The translations under genes and the position numbers were made by a program. This document shows, piece after piece, positions 50,961-64,000 of a DNA stretch of 64,000 nucleotides. The stretch is taken from the NCBI RefSeq assembly GCF_030463535.1, contig NC_132901.1:8004959-8068958 (forward strand), read 5' to 3'. This DNA is from Salminus brasiliensis. Its lineage: Eukaryota > Chordata > Actinopteri > Characiformes > Bryconidae. The notes beneath the pieces are model-generated. The model ran no database searches. It saw only the letters and a list, made by a program, of their open reading frames with translations, and had not been told where the DNA came from. How positions within the stretch are numbered: the stretch's first letter is position 1; each line of letters opens with the position of its first letter.

Positions 50961-51828
50961 TAAGATCTACCAAGGAACATTTGGGCATTTTAGTAGCCAG
51001 CATGATAACCAGTTGTCATGCTACCAGGCAATGAAAACTTAATTTAGGGCACTGCAATTTTTATACACATTAAATATGATTGTTAACTGCACCAATACAT
51101 CTAAAAAGTCATTACATGTCTTGCGGGATGATTTTTGTTTGGGTTTTAACAATATGCTAATGATAAAGTAGGACAGAATTTTTTTTTACTCCAGACTGTA
51201 TTACCTCCTTCCACAACTCGATCAAATGGCTTTAGATAAAGAATCCTTGATAGAAGCATTCTTTATTTAAGGCACTTTTTTATCAGTTAGGTAAAAAGCC
51301 AACAATTCGCTCACTACTATAAGCCATTGAGACAAACTGTAGAGTAGTGCAATTCTATGAATGACGTTTTTCCCCTCCCCCTTTAGAGCCCTTAAATTCT
51401 ATGCTGTATGGTTATGTGTATGTATGTATGCATCAGCTTATATTGAGGTTAACATAATAATCATAAATCAATAAAGAACACCGCTCATCTGCTATCAAGA
51501 CCTGACTAAGGAGCTAGAGGCCAGTGGAGCAAAGCTACAATTACGAAAAGCATACGCACCATCGGTGCAAAAAAATCATTTTAACCTGCCAGGTTTAGGT
51601 CAAAGACTTTCTTCAAGGCATAGGTAAGTAACAAATGAATACAAAAGTGCTAACAAAAGTGTATCAAAAGCCAGCCGTACTCACTTGTGAATTAGCTTTT
51701 TTGTGCTTCTCAAATTGAACTCTTTCTCTTCTTTCTGATTTTGCTTCTTTAAATGTCTCTGTGGACCAAGAAAAAAAAAACTAAAAAAAAAGATGAATTG
51801 TTTTATATTTTGCAGATTTACATTTTGA

Positions 51829-51841
51829 CCACCAGATGGCA
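51829..51841 (+). promoter_or_regulatory. CTCF-like motif, unit III
   Basis: CCACCAGATGGCA, counterpart of 8869. Confidence 0.45.
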
Positions 51842-52277
51842 TCCACGCTCCATTCACGTACTACGACCACAGACTTAAAGCTTAGCCCTGAAACTCCATC
51901 AGAAGCCTAAGGGGTAGGTCTAGCCAAACTGCTTCCCCTCACCCTGACTTCATCATGAGCTCTACACTTACTTTGCTTACCACAATGTCTTTCCATATTT
52001 CTTTATCATCCACTAACTGCAACATATGATAAAAGCAACATTACTTAAAGCAACATTAACTCCCTCTGTGTTTATCTAATCTAGCATGACTTTTATTAGA
52101 AGATGTAAAGCGAGCCTGAGAAATCCAAGGGGTAAACATGTAGTTTTAGTTGGCCTCATTAGGAGCTTTTCCCTTGTATGCAATAATATACCATTTATTC
52201 GATTTGTGTTTGTTCTTTCTTTCTTTAAATGTCTCTGTGGACACTATATCTTTAACTTGTAGTGTATTAGATTAACG

Positions 52278-52296
52278 ACTACAATTCCCATGATGC
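52278..52296 (+). promoter_or_regulatory. ZNF143-like motif, unit III
   Basis: Exact counterpart of 9318. Confidence 0.45.
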
Positions 52297-53043
52297 CTAA
52301 CTAAAGATTTTTTTGCACCGATGGTGCGTATGCTTTTCGTAATTGTAGCTTTGCTCCACTGGCCTCTAGCTCCTTAGTCAGGTCTTGATAGCAGATGAGC
52401 GGTGTTCTTTATTGATTTATGATTATTATGTTAACCTCAATATAAGCTGATAAAACCTTGCCAAATAAAATTATTTTTGCACAGATTTAATTGTGTGGGT
52501 ATGAGACATGTTAGTATTATTCCTACATTCACTTCTCATTGGTGAAGATCTTCTCTAATGGCCAATGTCAGTGTTAACACTTTACTGTACATCCTATACA
52601 TTTGCACTCCTGGACACTACTAACACTTTATTATTATTACTTAATAATACAGTGTTATTATTAAATTTTTATGTATCGTCATCTGTCCACTTCATTTCTT
52701 ATTTTTCATAACTGCACTGTCCTTCATCTGCAGTTAGTTTCAAATGCATTTTCACATGTATTCTATTTATCTGTCTATCTATCTATCTTGCAGTGTGGGT
52801 TCTAACTAGACAAAGGACTCCAAAAGTCATGTTTGTGTTTTTAAACCACAGTATTGACTTTGTCCTCATGTAACTCATGTATAGTGTAACTGGGTATCTC
52901 AGTATCTTCACCTGGATTTATTGATCCAAAACTGTAGCTTAGTGATGTCAAGGTTCAAATGTTTAAAGTCATGTCATGTTGAATGTTGTGAGGGAATACG
53001 TCTGAAAATATATGGAACCTGGCCTGGCAGATACATATTCTGA

Positions 53044-53056
53044 CCACCAGATGGCA
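53044..53056 (+). promoter_or_regulatory. CTCF-like motif, second copy, unit III
   Basis: CCACCAGATGGCA, counterpart of 10084. Confidence 0.45.
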
Positions 53057-53365
53057 TCACTACTCCATTCACGTTCTGCAACTACATAGTCTTAGGGCCT
53101 AGCCCTGAAACTCCATCAGAAGCCTAAGAGGTAGGTCCAGCCGAACTGCTACCACTCATCCTGACTTCATCATGAGCTTTACACTTACTTTGCTCACCAC
53201 AATTTATTTCCTTCCTTTCTCTTCCACTAACTGCTAACCAATATGACTTTAGAAGAAGATTTATTAGAAGATGTATAGTGAAAACCTGAGGAATCCAAAT
53301 GGTGTGGGTTTAGTTTAAGTTGGCCTTGTTTTATTTTATGTGCAGAAATATGTCAGTGGTGGTGG

Positions 53366-53401
53366 TTGTGTGTGTGTGTGTGTGTGTGTGGGTGTGTGTG
53401 T

Positions 53402-53487
<86 letters not shown>
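53366..53487. repeat. (TG)n(GA)n microsatellite, unit III
   Basis: The TG part has two GGG-type interruptions not arranged as in units I or II. Confidence 0.95.
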
Positions 53488-53490
<3 letters not shown>

Positions 53491-53680
53491 ATGCATACTT
53501 ATTCAATCTGACAGAAAATACAAACCCTGTACTGGTTTGTGTTTGAGCAATATGTGTTGACAAAGAAAAAAAGAACAAATTACTGGTTGAATCTATAAAA
53601 CACTATGCTTCCTTTAAGTGTGTCTATGTCAATGTGTCAATGACACAATGTGTCTTTATCCTGTAGTGTCAAGATCAAGG

Positions 53681-53699
53681 ACTACAATTCCCATGATGC
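53681..53699 (+). promoter_or_regulatory. ZNF143-like motif, second copy, unit III
   Basis: Exact counterpart of 10731. Confidence 0.45.
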
Positions 53700-55567
53700 C
53701 TAACTACAAGTTCAGCCTATTGACACACGTGCCATGTATTAGGACTAATCACGTGTTGTTTTAGAACGTTTTCGAAAAGTATAGATGACGTACAGTGTTT
53801 TATTGATTCAACCATTCATGTGATCCGGCTCTTTAATTCTTGAATTTGATTTATTGTTGTACTGGGTTGTTGGCGTTGTATTTTCTAAACGTTGCAAACC
53901 CTTTGTATGTGGATTTACTTGTTCAATATGTTGTCATGGAGCCTGTCTCTCTCTCTCTATCTCTGTCTATCTCTCTATGTATACATATCTATCTACCTAC
54001 CTACCTTCCTACCTACCACCCTCCCTCTCTTCATCTAATGATGAAATCCGATAACTGCACGTCCAGTCACAGTAAAAAGTAAACCGTGTGCCATGGTGTA
54101 CAGTAGTGGGCTGATCTCAGTGTGTGCTTGTTTTATGCTTGCAAGGTCGTAACCCTAGTACTAAATAGCCATTTATGTCATTTATTCAGGCATTCAGGTG
54201 CATTGAGGGAGGACACGTACTCTTGTCGTGTGTGTGTGTGTGAAATAATCGCTACGCACGTTAGAATGGCGTGATGTAGTGTGACTTTGTTGTATACGAG
54301 ACCGAGGCGCACATGGCGACAGCCATCAGAGGGGAGTGGACGGCTGACCGAGGTATTTGTCGTGTTAAGACCTATGTTAACTACTTTTAATGTTCATACA
54401 TGTGAAACGTCGTCTTTACATGACGACATGTGAGTCATTACACTTTGCGTTGCTTTGTGGAATAGGCGTGAGCTGGAGACTGGACCTGGTCAGCTCCGTT
54501 GTGTCGCTGTTGGCACGATAACGTTTGCTAACTTGCCAAAAATGAAGTGGATACTGAAATCCGATAAGTCGATTTTGCGGAGAGCCTAAAGTTGTACACC
54601 CAGTCACAGCAAATCGACGTAGAACTGCCGTTGCTGGATCTATGTGTGGAGTTGTACATAGCTTGGAGCCAGCTTAACGATTAGCAGCGTGGCTAACTCG
54701 GCCAGCATAAACAGTAAAGCACAAATATGAGCCTAATTATGAGGGGTCATTATTTGTTGACCACAGTGCAGTGCCACATGCGGAGTTGTAGCATAAAAGT
54801 ACGCAATACAGCCGTGATTTGTGGCTGTTGAGTGATTTGAGTTAACTTGCTTTTTCAGGTCCACACATGAGCTAACATAGCGATTAGCATGCTAGCTAAC
54901 TCGGATGGTACAAACAATAGCATTACGCCAGCGAGTGTAAATACCTGTCAGATAAATACACACTCGCTCGAGTCAGTCAGGTTTTATTATGAAACCGTGT
55001 ATATAGCTAGCAACATTTTATACGTTTACTGCCGTGGTTGAAATCGAGAAGCCACCTCGGAGAGTAGCATGATGGCTAGGTGTCTAAAAATTAATCACAA
55101 AAATAACGATATTACGGACACGTGCGTAGTTCTCTATATTGTTATTTGGAGCAAGTGAGGGAGAAACAGTCGTGCTTAAACCCGGCTACCAGCAGCGTAT
55201 CTTCTGGTTTTCAGAGCTGGGCGGCCTGTGTAGCTTGCTAGCTAGTGTTTTGTTTACAAAAGATTATTTTCGTTATTAGCTAGTTGCCGAAACGGCATCG
55301 GTCAACCGAAAAAACGAACAAACAAAAAAACAATGCAATTTCGCTCGTTGGCCAATAGTTAAACAGTAAAAAAGCTCAGAAAAAGCTATGACATTAGAAC
55401 CGGAGTTGCACTGTCCAATTCCCAAGCAGCTCACTACTCCCTATGGAGTGCACGGTGTCACGAAAAAACGCTGTGCACTAGGGAGTAGTGGAGTGCGGTT
55501 TAGGATCGCCCCAGGTGTACGAAGGAAGACTTCATGCATGGAGCATGGGGTGTCATCCTGTGGTAAA

Positions 55568-55601
55568 AGATAAGATAAGATAAGATAAGATAATCCTTAA
55601 A
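55568..55601 (-). mobile_element. Tiny (GATAA)n insertion, possible retroelement tail
   Basis: Compared with unit II, about 34 bp of GATAA repeats ending ATCCTT are inserted in GGTAAAACACGG, with TAAA on both sides. GATAA repeats next to AATCCTT resemble the 3' tail of fish LINE/SINE families in reverse orientation, so this may be a dead-on-arrival fragment. Simple-repeat expansion is the alternative. Confidence 0.4.
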
Positions 55602-55610
55602 CACGGAAAG

Positions 55611-55727
<117 letters not shown>

Positions 55728-56228
55728 TTGGCGTTATTATTGTAGTAATTGATTTTTAGAAAACAGTGCATAAATGTTTATTTACAAAGGCCACATGGCC
55801 CCTATCCACTTCTTACAGTGACTCAAAGTAGGCTCATACACAGCCTCACTAAACAGTTCATCTTATGCCTAGGTCACTGAATTGTATGAATTTATTCAGT
55901 TATTTATTTATTTAAGATTTCGCCATAAGACCAATCTATTTCAGAAATGATTTTAGCTCTTAATTGCAGTTTAGGTTACTTCGTCATTATATGGTCAAGC
56001 AGGTCTGGAGCTAGGCTGTAGGTTTCAAAGCTAAATCATGTTGAGTTAAAGTATTCACAGTGAAGGTTATGCATGATCCAAAGTGTGCTGCGTTATTTTG
56101 AACATGAGTACATCCAGAGAGAACGGAATTCTGGTTGACTGTATTTTGTATGGCTACCCACTCAGTGGCTATACAGCAAAACAAGCGTTCTGCACACGTA
56201 CAGAGTATGAGGCGGAGCTGATGTACTG

Positions 56229-56659
<431 letters not shown>

Positions 56660-56689
56660 ACGCTCGGCCTGAACAGCTCTAAACCCAAC

Positions 56690-56705
56690 GGCTCTTTTAA
56701 GAGCC
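56690..56705 (+). promoter_or_regulatory. Histone 3' stem-loop, H4 unit IV
   Basis: Hairpin followed by ACTCA. Confidence 0.96.
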
Positions 56706-57424
56706 ACTCACAAATCCAGCAAAAGAGCCTGTTTCTAATCTTAGCTTGTTTGTTTCAAATAAGGCAGTTTCCCGGATACTCTGTATTAAGAATGTAATAT
56801 ACGGGAAGAGTACATATATGTTACTTTGTATATATGTATTGTTTTACACCCCCCCCGTATGCGTTGGTAAAATCAGAACTATACGTCTTAATAAATCCTG
56901 ATAGTTGCCGTCAACGCCGCTGTGGCGAAAAACAGATTAAGCCCTGTAGATTAAAAATGCGCGGGAAGGCGAACAAAGAGTTGATCATATTTGTTTGTTT
57001 CAATAAAGTCAATGATGGTGGTTATGAATCTCCCGGTTACTTTGTTAAGAAGCTCATTTTCAGGAGGAAAAAACATAATTTATATATAATATTTATATAT
57101 ATATATGACATTATATTCTTATATAATAATGTGATTATTATATAAGAATACATATTGTTTTCCATTTACCCCGTTTGCGTTGATTAAATCAGAATTATAC
57201 AGAACATCGCCGTCAACACCGCTTTGGCGAAAAATAATGTGCCGCCTGCACGGTGGGTACAAATGCGCGGGTAGGCGAACAAAGAGAATGCTGCTCAGGG
57301 GAGGGGGAAGGGAGGAGGAGAAAAGGGAGGGGATGGGAGGGGATGGGAGGGGAGGGGAGGGGAGGGGAGGGGAGGGGAGGGGGAAAGGGAGTGTGGGGGG
57401 TTGGGAAGAAGCGAGCGGACAATT
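56706..57424. other. H4-H2B spacer with expanded G-rich tract, unit IV
   Basis: Same two related blocks as unit III. The polypurine tract is expanded here: about 57298-57391 is nearly all (GGGGA)n/(GGGGAT)n, some 25-30 bp longer than in units I and III. No gene. Confidence 0.75.
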
Positions 57425-57926
<502 letters not shown>

Positions 57927-57956
57927 ATGGTGATAGCGGCGTAATCCAAACCCAAC

Positions 57957-57972
57957 GGCTCTTTTAAGAGCC
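57957..57972 (+). promoter_or_regulatory. Histone 3' stem-loop, H2B unit IV
   Basis: Canonical hairpin with ACCCA. Confidence 0.97.
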
Positions 57973-58502
57973 ACCCACGGTTTCTTCGAAAGAGCAGTTT
58001 TATTCAAGAACAAAGTCGCCGATGGTAAGCTATAATACTAATTATTATTATTAATATTATTTTTTTTTTTTTTTCCCCCATGAGTGCTTCTGCAGCCATT
58101 ATTGTAAAAGGAATGCCCTTCAGTGTATGTATGTATGTAAATCAACTTACTTAGTTGTTTGTCTGCATTTAATTGGTATAGTATACTAAGATTCAGGGGC
58201 AGAGCAGCAAACTAAAATACTGTGCCATACTAACTGTATGGCGTGGGGTTGTAATGCTAAGTGGGATAAATGAAGCTGCACATCACCTGTGAAAGACCAG
58301 TCCAGAGGAGATCAGCCTTACAGGTGGGGAATAGTGAGGCAGGAAACCATACTAGGGTTGACTTGAAGCCTAGAACTATACACTTGATCTTTGTAATGAA
58401 AGCTGTCTAGTATATATAACCAGGCATACGGTTAGGAAAGAGAGGAAATAAGTATCTCCACAAGCTTTTTTTGTTGGGTCACAGAAGGGTGAAGTTATTC
58501 AA
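57973..58502. other. H2B downstream flank, unit IV
   Basis: T-run, short (TATG)n and the unique flank; no gene. Confidence 0.65.
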
Positions 58503-61197
58503 AGCCTTAGGTTTATGGTGAGATTTGAGTGAGCAAGAATAGGTTCAGAGCTAGACTTTTGATGTAGAGGGTCGGAGCGAGGCAAAAGGACGAGGGTAGA
58601 GTAAGTAAAATAGTATGGCGGTCAAAGGCCTCAGTTTTATGATGAAGGTGGATTGAGTTAAAGTGACGGTGAGTTTAAGCCTTTGCCTTAGGATACAAAG
58701 GAAGGTTCAGTAAAAGTAAGTTTCAACATTAGCCATCAGCCTGATGATTTGGATACACATGGCCTCGGCCTACTGAGGAATGCACATCTAAGTAGAATGG
58801 TCATGACTGCATGGAATGGGTTAAATGAAAGTAAAAGTTTAAAAATAATAATTTGGTGTGTTGCTTATTGAGATAGAGGGAGGGATGGGGTTAATTTGTT
58901 TTAGGACAAGAATGAGATTGGAGTTGTTTCATGTGAGGGGTTTGAATGAGGATGGAGTGATTTTGTTTAATGGTTGGAGGAAGGATGGTGTTATTTCATT
59001 TTAGGTTTTGTGAGAGAAGGTGGTGGGGTTTGTATTAGAGTATGAATGGAAATGGGTTATTTTATTTTGGGGTTAGACGGCGGATGGGGTTATTTGGTTT
59101 CATGGTTAGAATGATGTTAAGGTTATGTTGTACTAGGTTAAGAGGGAGGACAGAGTTATTTTGTATTAGGACTACTTGGTTTGGTCACAAAAAGATGAAT
59201 TTGGTTGAAGCCTTAGGTTAATGGTGAGATTCGAGCGAGCAAGAATAGGTTCAGAGCTAGACTTTTGATGTAGAGGGTCGGAGCAAGGCAAAAAGACGAG
59301 GGTAGAGTAAGTAAATTTAGGTAGCGTAAGTAAAAAAGTATGGCGGTGAAAGTGTGTTTAGTGCAGATGTGATCTAGGAAGAGTGAGTAACAGCAGCTTT
59401 GTAAACGAGGCCTCAGGTTTATGATGGAGGTGGATTGTGTTAAAGTGACTGTGAGCTTAGGCCTTTGCCTTAGGAAGGTTCAGAAAAAGTGAATTTCAAC
59501 ATTGGCCATCAGCCTGATGATTTGGATACACATGGCCTCGGCCTACTGAGGAATGCAGATCTAAGAAGAATGGTCATGACTGCATGGAATGGGTTAAATG
59601 AAAGTAAAAGTTTAAAAATAATAATTTGGTGTGTTGCTTATTGAGATAGAGGGAGGGATGGGGTTAATTTGTTTTAGTACAAGAATGAAATTGGAGTTGT
59701 TTCATGTGAGAGGTTCGAATGAGGATGGGGAGTGATTTTGTATAATGGTTGGAGGAAGGATGGTGTTATTTCATTTTAGGGTTGGAGAGAGAAGGTCGTG
59801 GGGTTTGTATTAGAGTATGAATGAAAATGGGTTATTTTATTTTGGGATTAGACGGCGGATGGGGTTATTTGGTTTCATGGTTAGAATGATGTTAAGGTTA
59901 TGTTGTACTAGGTTAAGAGGGAGGACAGAGTTATTTTGTATTAGGACTATTTGGTTTGGTTCACTAACAGATGAATTTGGTTGAAGCCTTAGGTTAATGG
60001 TGAGATTTGAGCGAGCAAGAATAGGTTCAGAGCTAGACTTATGATGTAGAGGGTCGGAGCAAGGCAAAAGGACGAGGGTAGAGTAAGTAAAATAGTATGG
60101 CGGTCAAAGGCCTCAGTTTTATGATGAAGGTGGATTGAGTTAAAGGGACGGTGAGTTTAAGCCTTTGCCTTAGGATACAAAGGAAGGTTCAGTAAAAGTA
60201 AGTTTCAACATTAGCCATCAGCCTGATGATTTGGATACACATGGCCTCGGCCTACTGAGGAATGCACATCTAAGTAGAATGGTCATGACTGCATGGAATG
60301 GGTTAAATGAAAGTAAAAGTTTAAAAATAATAATTTGGTGTGTTGCTTATTGAGATAGAGGGAGGGATGGGGTTAATTTGTTTTAGTACAAGAATGAAAT
60401 TGGAGTTGTTTCATGTGAGAGGTTCGAATGAGGATGGGGAGTGATTTTGTATAATGGTTGGAGGAAGGATGGTGTTATTTCATTTTAGGGTTGGAGAGAG
60501 AAGGTCGTGGGGATTGTATTAGAGTATGAATGAAAATGGGTTATTTCATTTTGGGATTAGACGGCGGATGGGGTTATTTGGTTTCATGGTTAGAATGATG
60601 TTAAGGTTATGTTGTACTAGGTTAAGAGGGAGGACAGAGTTATTTTGTATTAGGACTATTTGGTTTGGTTCACTAACAGATGAATTTAGTTGAAGCCTTA
60701 GGTTAATGGTGAGATTTGAGCGAGCAAGAATAGGTTCAGAGCTAGACTTATGATGTAGAGGGTCGGAGCAAGGCAAAAGGACGAGGGTAGAGTAAGTAAA
60801 ATAGTATGGCGGTCAAAGGCCTCAGTTTTATGATGAAGGTGGATTGAGTTAAAGTGACGGTGAGTTTAAGCCTTTGCCTTAGGATACAAAGGAAGGTTCA
60901 GTAAAAGTAAGTTTCAACATTAGCCATCAGCCTGATGATTTGGATACACATGGCCTCGGCCTACTGAGGAATGCACATCTAAGTAGAATGGTCATGACTG
61001 CATGGAATGGGTTAAATGAAAGTAAAAGTTTAAAAATAATAATTTGGTGTGTTGCTTATTGAGATAGAGGGAGGGATGGGGTTAATTTGTTTTAGTACAA
61101 GAATGAGATTTGAGTTGTTTCATGTGAGGGGTTCGAATGAGGATGGAGTGATTTTGTATAATGGTTGGAGGAAGGATGGGGTTATTTTATTTAGGGT
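58503..61197. repeat. ~709-bp satellite array, unit IV (3 full + 1 partial copy)
   Basis: Starts at 58503, 59209, 59985 and 60694, giving 706, 776 and 709 bp plus a truncated copy. The 776-bp variant, with the same extra ~70 bp, is the second monomer just as in unit II. Two adjacent monomers here share private changes (TCACTAACAGATG, TTTTGGGATTAGACG), so they arose by local duplication. Confidence 0.92.
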
Positions 61198-61487
61198 TGG
61201 AGAGAGAAAATGGTTATTTTCTATTAGGGTTAAAATGAAAAATGGGGTTTTAGGGTTTAAATGAGCTTGGGTTTATTTTGTATTGGGGTTAGAGTGAAGG
61301 TGCAGTTATTTTGTATTAGGCTTGAAAAAGGGCATGATTGTTTTATGTTATGTTTAGAATAAGTTTTGTCTTTTTTTTTTTGTTATTTTGTTTTTTGTGT
61401 TTTAGGGTTGGGGGGGTGTATGCAGTTATTTTGTGTTAGGGTTAGTATGAGATTTTTGGCTATGGTATATTGGGTGTGTTACGAGTG
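61198..61487. repeat. Degenerate T/G-rich sub-repeats, unit IV
   Basis: As in other units with one extra T in the T-run. Confidence 0.65.
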
Positions 61488-62109
61488 CGTATTAGGGGAC
61501 CTATGGAGAGCCGTTCCGAGTGTGGAAGCGCCGGTGACAAAGACGCATCGACGGTGGAAGTCATACTGCGCACACACGGCAACACTGTGCTTTACACACT
61601 CCTCAAGGTCGCCTTGCACGACGAGCAAAACAACGCACCCACGTCTCGGATGCCCAGCACGCTCTCGACGAGGCTCTCCTCCAACGCACCGGATAACACT
61701 CGCCCAGTTCGTGGCACCTTTTGTCGCCGTTTTCCACCGATTAGCACGCCAAATGCGCCGCCGCCCGTTCGGCACGCCGGTAGCGTGGCACGCTTCGGTG
61801 AGCGCCGTATTAAACGCGGCGTCGTTACGCTGCCCTTCCCGTCTTCTCAACACACGGTGGAGCCTCTCGGAGACGAAAGAGCATTTCTACGCTCGCCAAG
61901 TTGAGCTTTCACCCATATTTCGCTCGACAAACGCCGAGAGAAAACACAAGTGCGAGACTGTCGCTGCCACACGGCTGTGCGGCATCGAGCGAGTTGAGTC
62001 TACAACGTTCTCATGTGGCTTTTAAGGGCCGGCCCCCTCGCTGCAGCGGGAGGTTCCACAGAACGCTGCAGCAGTTTGTGCTCACTCGCGCTCACAGCAA
62101 AGCAGAACA
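61488..62109 (+). promoter_or_regulatory. CpG-rich H1 upstream block and promoter, unit IV
   Basis: AAACACA at 61942-61948; TATA-like CTTTTAAGG at ~62019. One 5' UTR change (GGTTCCACAG against GGTTCTACAG). Confidence 0.75.
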
Positions 62110-62733
62110 ATGGCAGAAGTCGCTCCAGCCCCAGCCGCCTCGGCGCCCGCCAAGGCCCCCAAGAAGAAGGCCGCCGCCCGCCCCAAGAAAGCCGGCCCCA
62201 GCGTGGGCGAGCTCATCGTCAAGGCCGTCTCGGCTTCCAAGGAGAGGAGCGGCGTGTCTCTCGCCGCCCTGAAGAAAGCCCTGGCTGCCGGCGGCTACGA
62301 CGTCGAGAAGAACAACTCACGCGTTAAGCTCGCCGTCAAGAGCCTCGTCACCAAGGGCACTCTGGTGCAGACCAAAGGCACCGGCGCGTCGGGCTCTTTC
62401 AAGCTTAACAAGAAGCAGACCGAGGCAAAGAAGAAGCCGGCCGCCAAGAAACCGGCACCTAAAGCTAAGAAGCCGGCCGCCAAGAAACCAGCCGCGGCCA
62501 AGAAGCCCAAGAAGGTAGCAGCCAAGAAACCCACTGCGGCTAAGAAATCCCCCAAGAAGGCCAAGAAGCCCGTCGCGGCCGCTAAGAAGGCAGCGAAGAG
62601 CCCCAAGAAGGCCAAGAAGCCGGCGGCTCCCAAAAAGGCGACCAAGAGCCCAAAGAAAGCCAAAACGGTCAAGCCTAAAGCAGCTAAGCCCAAGGCGGCG
62701 AAGGCGAAAAAGGCTGCCCCTAAGAAGAAGTAA
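62110..62733 (+). CDS. Linker histone H1 (unit IV)
   Basis: 207 residues identical to the other three H1 copies, with complete promoter block and stem-loop. Confidence 0.98.
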   Translation: MAEVAPAPAASAPAKAPKKKAAARPKKAGPSVGELIVKAVSASKERSGVSLAALKKALAAGGYDVEKNNSRVKLAVKSLVTKGTLVQTKGTGASGSFKLNKKQTEAKKKPAAKKPAPKAKKPAAKKPAAAKKPKKVAAKKPTAAKKSPKKAKKPVAAAKKAAKSPKKAKKPAAPKKATKSPKKAKTVKPKAAKPKAAKAKKAAPKKK

Positions 62734-62776
62734 ACAGTAACGCCGTTTACCTTCATGTCTTGTTTCTCTATTCAAC

Positions 62777-62792
62777 GGCTCTTTTAAGAGCC
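62777..62792 (+). promoter_or_regulatory. Histone 3' stem-loop, H1 unit IV
   Basis: Canonical hairpin with ACCCA. Confidence 0.97.
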
Positions 62793-63151
62793 ACCCACAG
62801 TTTCATAAAAAAACAGCTTTTTTCCCCCCTTGTTACTGCATAATGAATTGATTGTTAAAAAAAAAAAAAAAAACACTCAACACAAAAATAGCTCTCATTA
62901 GTTTCCCCACACAATAATTATATATGATCAATATATATATATATTTTTGGTTTGGTCATACGTGTTACATTTGAGCGGGAAAGGGAAAGAAAACGCGGGG
63001 CACGAGTGGGGGTAAATGTTTCTTTCTTTAACCCGTTTTCTTTCTTCCTTTCTCTCTCTCGCTCACACAGACACACAGCACGAGAGGAGGAGGGGGTCGG
63101 GTAGGAAAGCGAGCAGAGGTGGGAGGACGCTAGAGTCTGACGGCGGAAATG
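62793..63151. other. H1-H2A spacer, unit IV
   Basis: Longest A-run of the four units (~62858-62873); otherwise as before, no gene. Confidence 0.65.
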
Positions 63152-63664
<513 letters not shown>

Positions 63665-63698
63665 ATTGGCGCTCTCCGTTGATTTATCTATACACAAA

Positions 63699-63714
63699 GG
63701 CTCTTTTAAGAGCC
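63699..63714 (+). promoter_or_regulatory. Histone 3' stem-loop, H2A unit IV
   Basis: Canonical hairpin with ACCCA. Confidence 0.97.
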
Positions 63715-63925
63715 ACCCATTTTTTCTAAGAAAAGTGCTGCTCCTTTACAAACAACACTACATATTCTTCACGTGATTTCCAACTGCATAAAAAAATAAT
63801 AGCTTTATGAACCGAGTTATTATATAAACACACTGCCATGCAATACACAATTGCCATTTTTCATATATTTCACGTACTGAGATCAACACCCTATGCATAT
63901 GTGCATGTATACACACATTCTCTCG

Positions 63926-63969
<44 letters not shown>

Positions 63970-64000
63970 GTGTTTAATGTTCGCTGTAATGTACAGTACA
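63715..64000. repeat. H2A-H3 spacer with longer (CA)n, unit IV (cut by window end)
   Basis: (CA)n at about 63935-63967, the longest of the four. No gene before the window ends. Confidence 0.7.

Overview
The window is part of a tandemly repeated, replication-dependent histone gene cluster from a vertebrate, most likely a teleost fish. Every gene is intronless, lies on the + strand, and ends in the same 16-nt 3' processing stem-loop (GGCTCTTTTAAGAGCC). The order is H4-H2B-H1-H2A-H3, which I recall as the order and single-strand layout of the rainbow trout cluster. The H2A C-terminus and the tRNA-derived SINE at 50652-50960 look fish-like, possibly otophysan (characin/catfish/knifefish type). 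The species cannot be fixed from the sequence alone.

Four repeat units are present. Unit I (1-~13074, truncated on the left) has H2B, H1, H2A, H3. Unit II (~13075-28972) has intact H4, a broken H2B, then H1, H2A, H3. Unit III (~28973-56228) has an H4 split by a full-length LINE retrotransposon, then H2B, H1, H2A, H3. Unit IV (~56229-64000, truncated on the right) has H4, H2B, H1, H2A. Proteins are identical between copies; coding differences are a few synonymous changes.

Between H2B and H1 each unit holds an array of a ~707-709 bp satellite monomer: about 1, 4, 12 and 3 complete copies in units I-IV, each ending in the same truncated monomer. The unit III array has a higher-order ABCD arrangement with one B/C fusion monomer. 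A CpG-rich ~620 bp block carries the H1 promoter. Between H3 and H4 lies a ~7-8 kb spacer with internal direct and inverted duplications, CTCF-like and ZNF143-like motifs, (TG)n(GA)n and (TA)n tracts, and a possible captured first exon. One spacer also carries a SINE.

The most unusual object is the ~4.9 kb Tx1/L1-like non-LTR retrotransposon inside H4 codons 5-9 of unit III (29117-34011). Both ORFs are open, it has a poly(A) tail and a 12-bp target-site duplication. Its upstream flank, from the H4 5' UTR to the junction, carries at least six substitutions relative to the other H4 copies, while sequence further upstream and the 3' flank are near-identical to them. One explanation is a retrotransposon specific for the H4 gene, co-transcribed with H4 and bringing the 5' end of another H4 gene with it. 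The two hairpins in its 5' UTR add to the interest.

Functionally the locus supplies bulk S-phase histones: H2A, H2B, H3.2, H4 and linker H1. Expression is expected to be coordinated through CCAAT/TATA-type promoters, the H1-specific AAACACA box, H4 site-II-like elements, and stem-loop/U7-dependent 3' processing.
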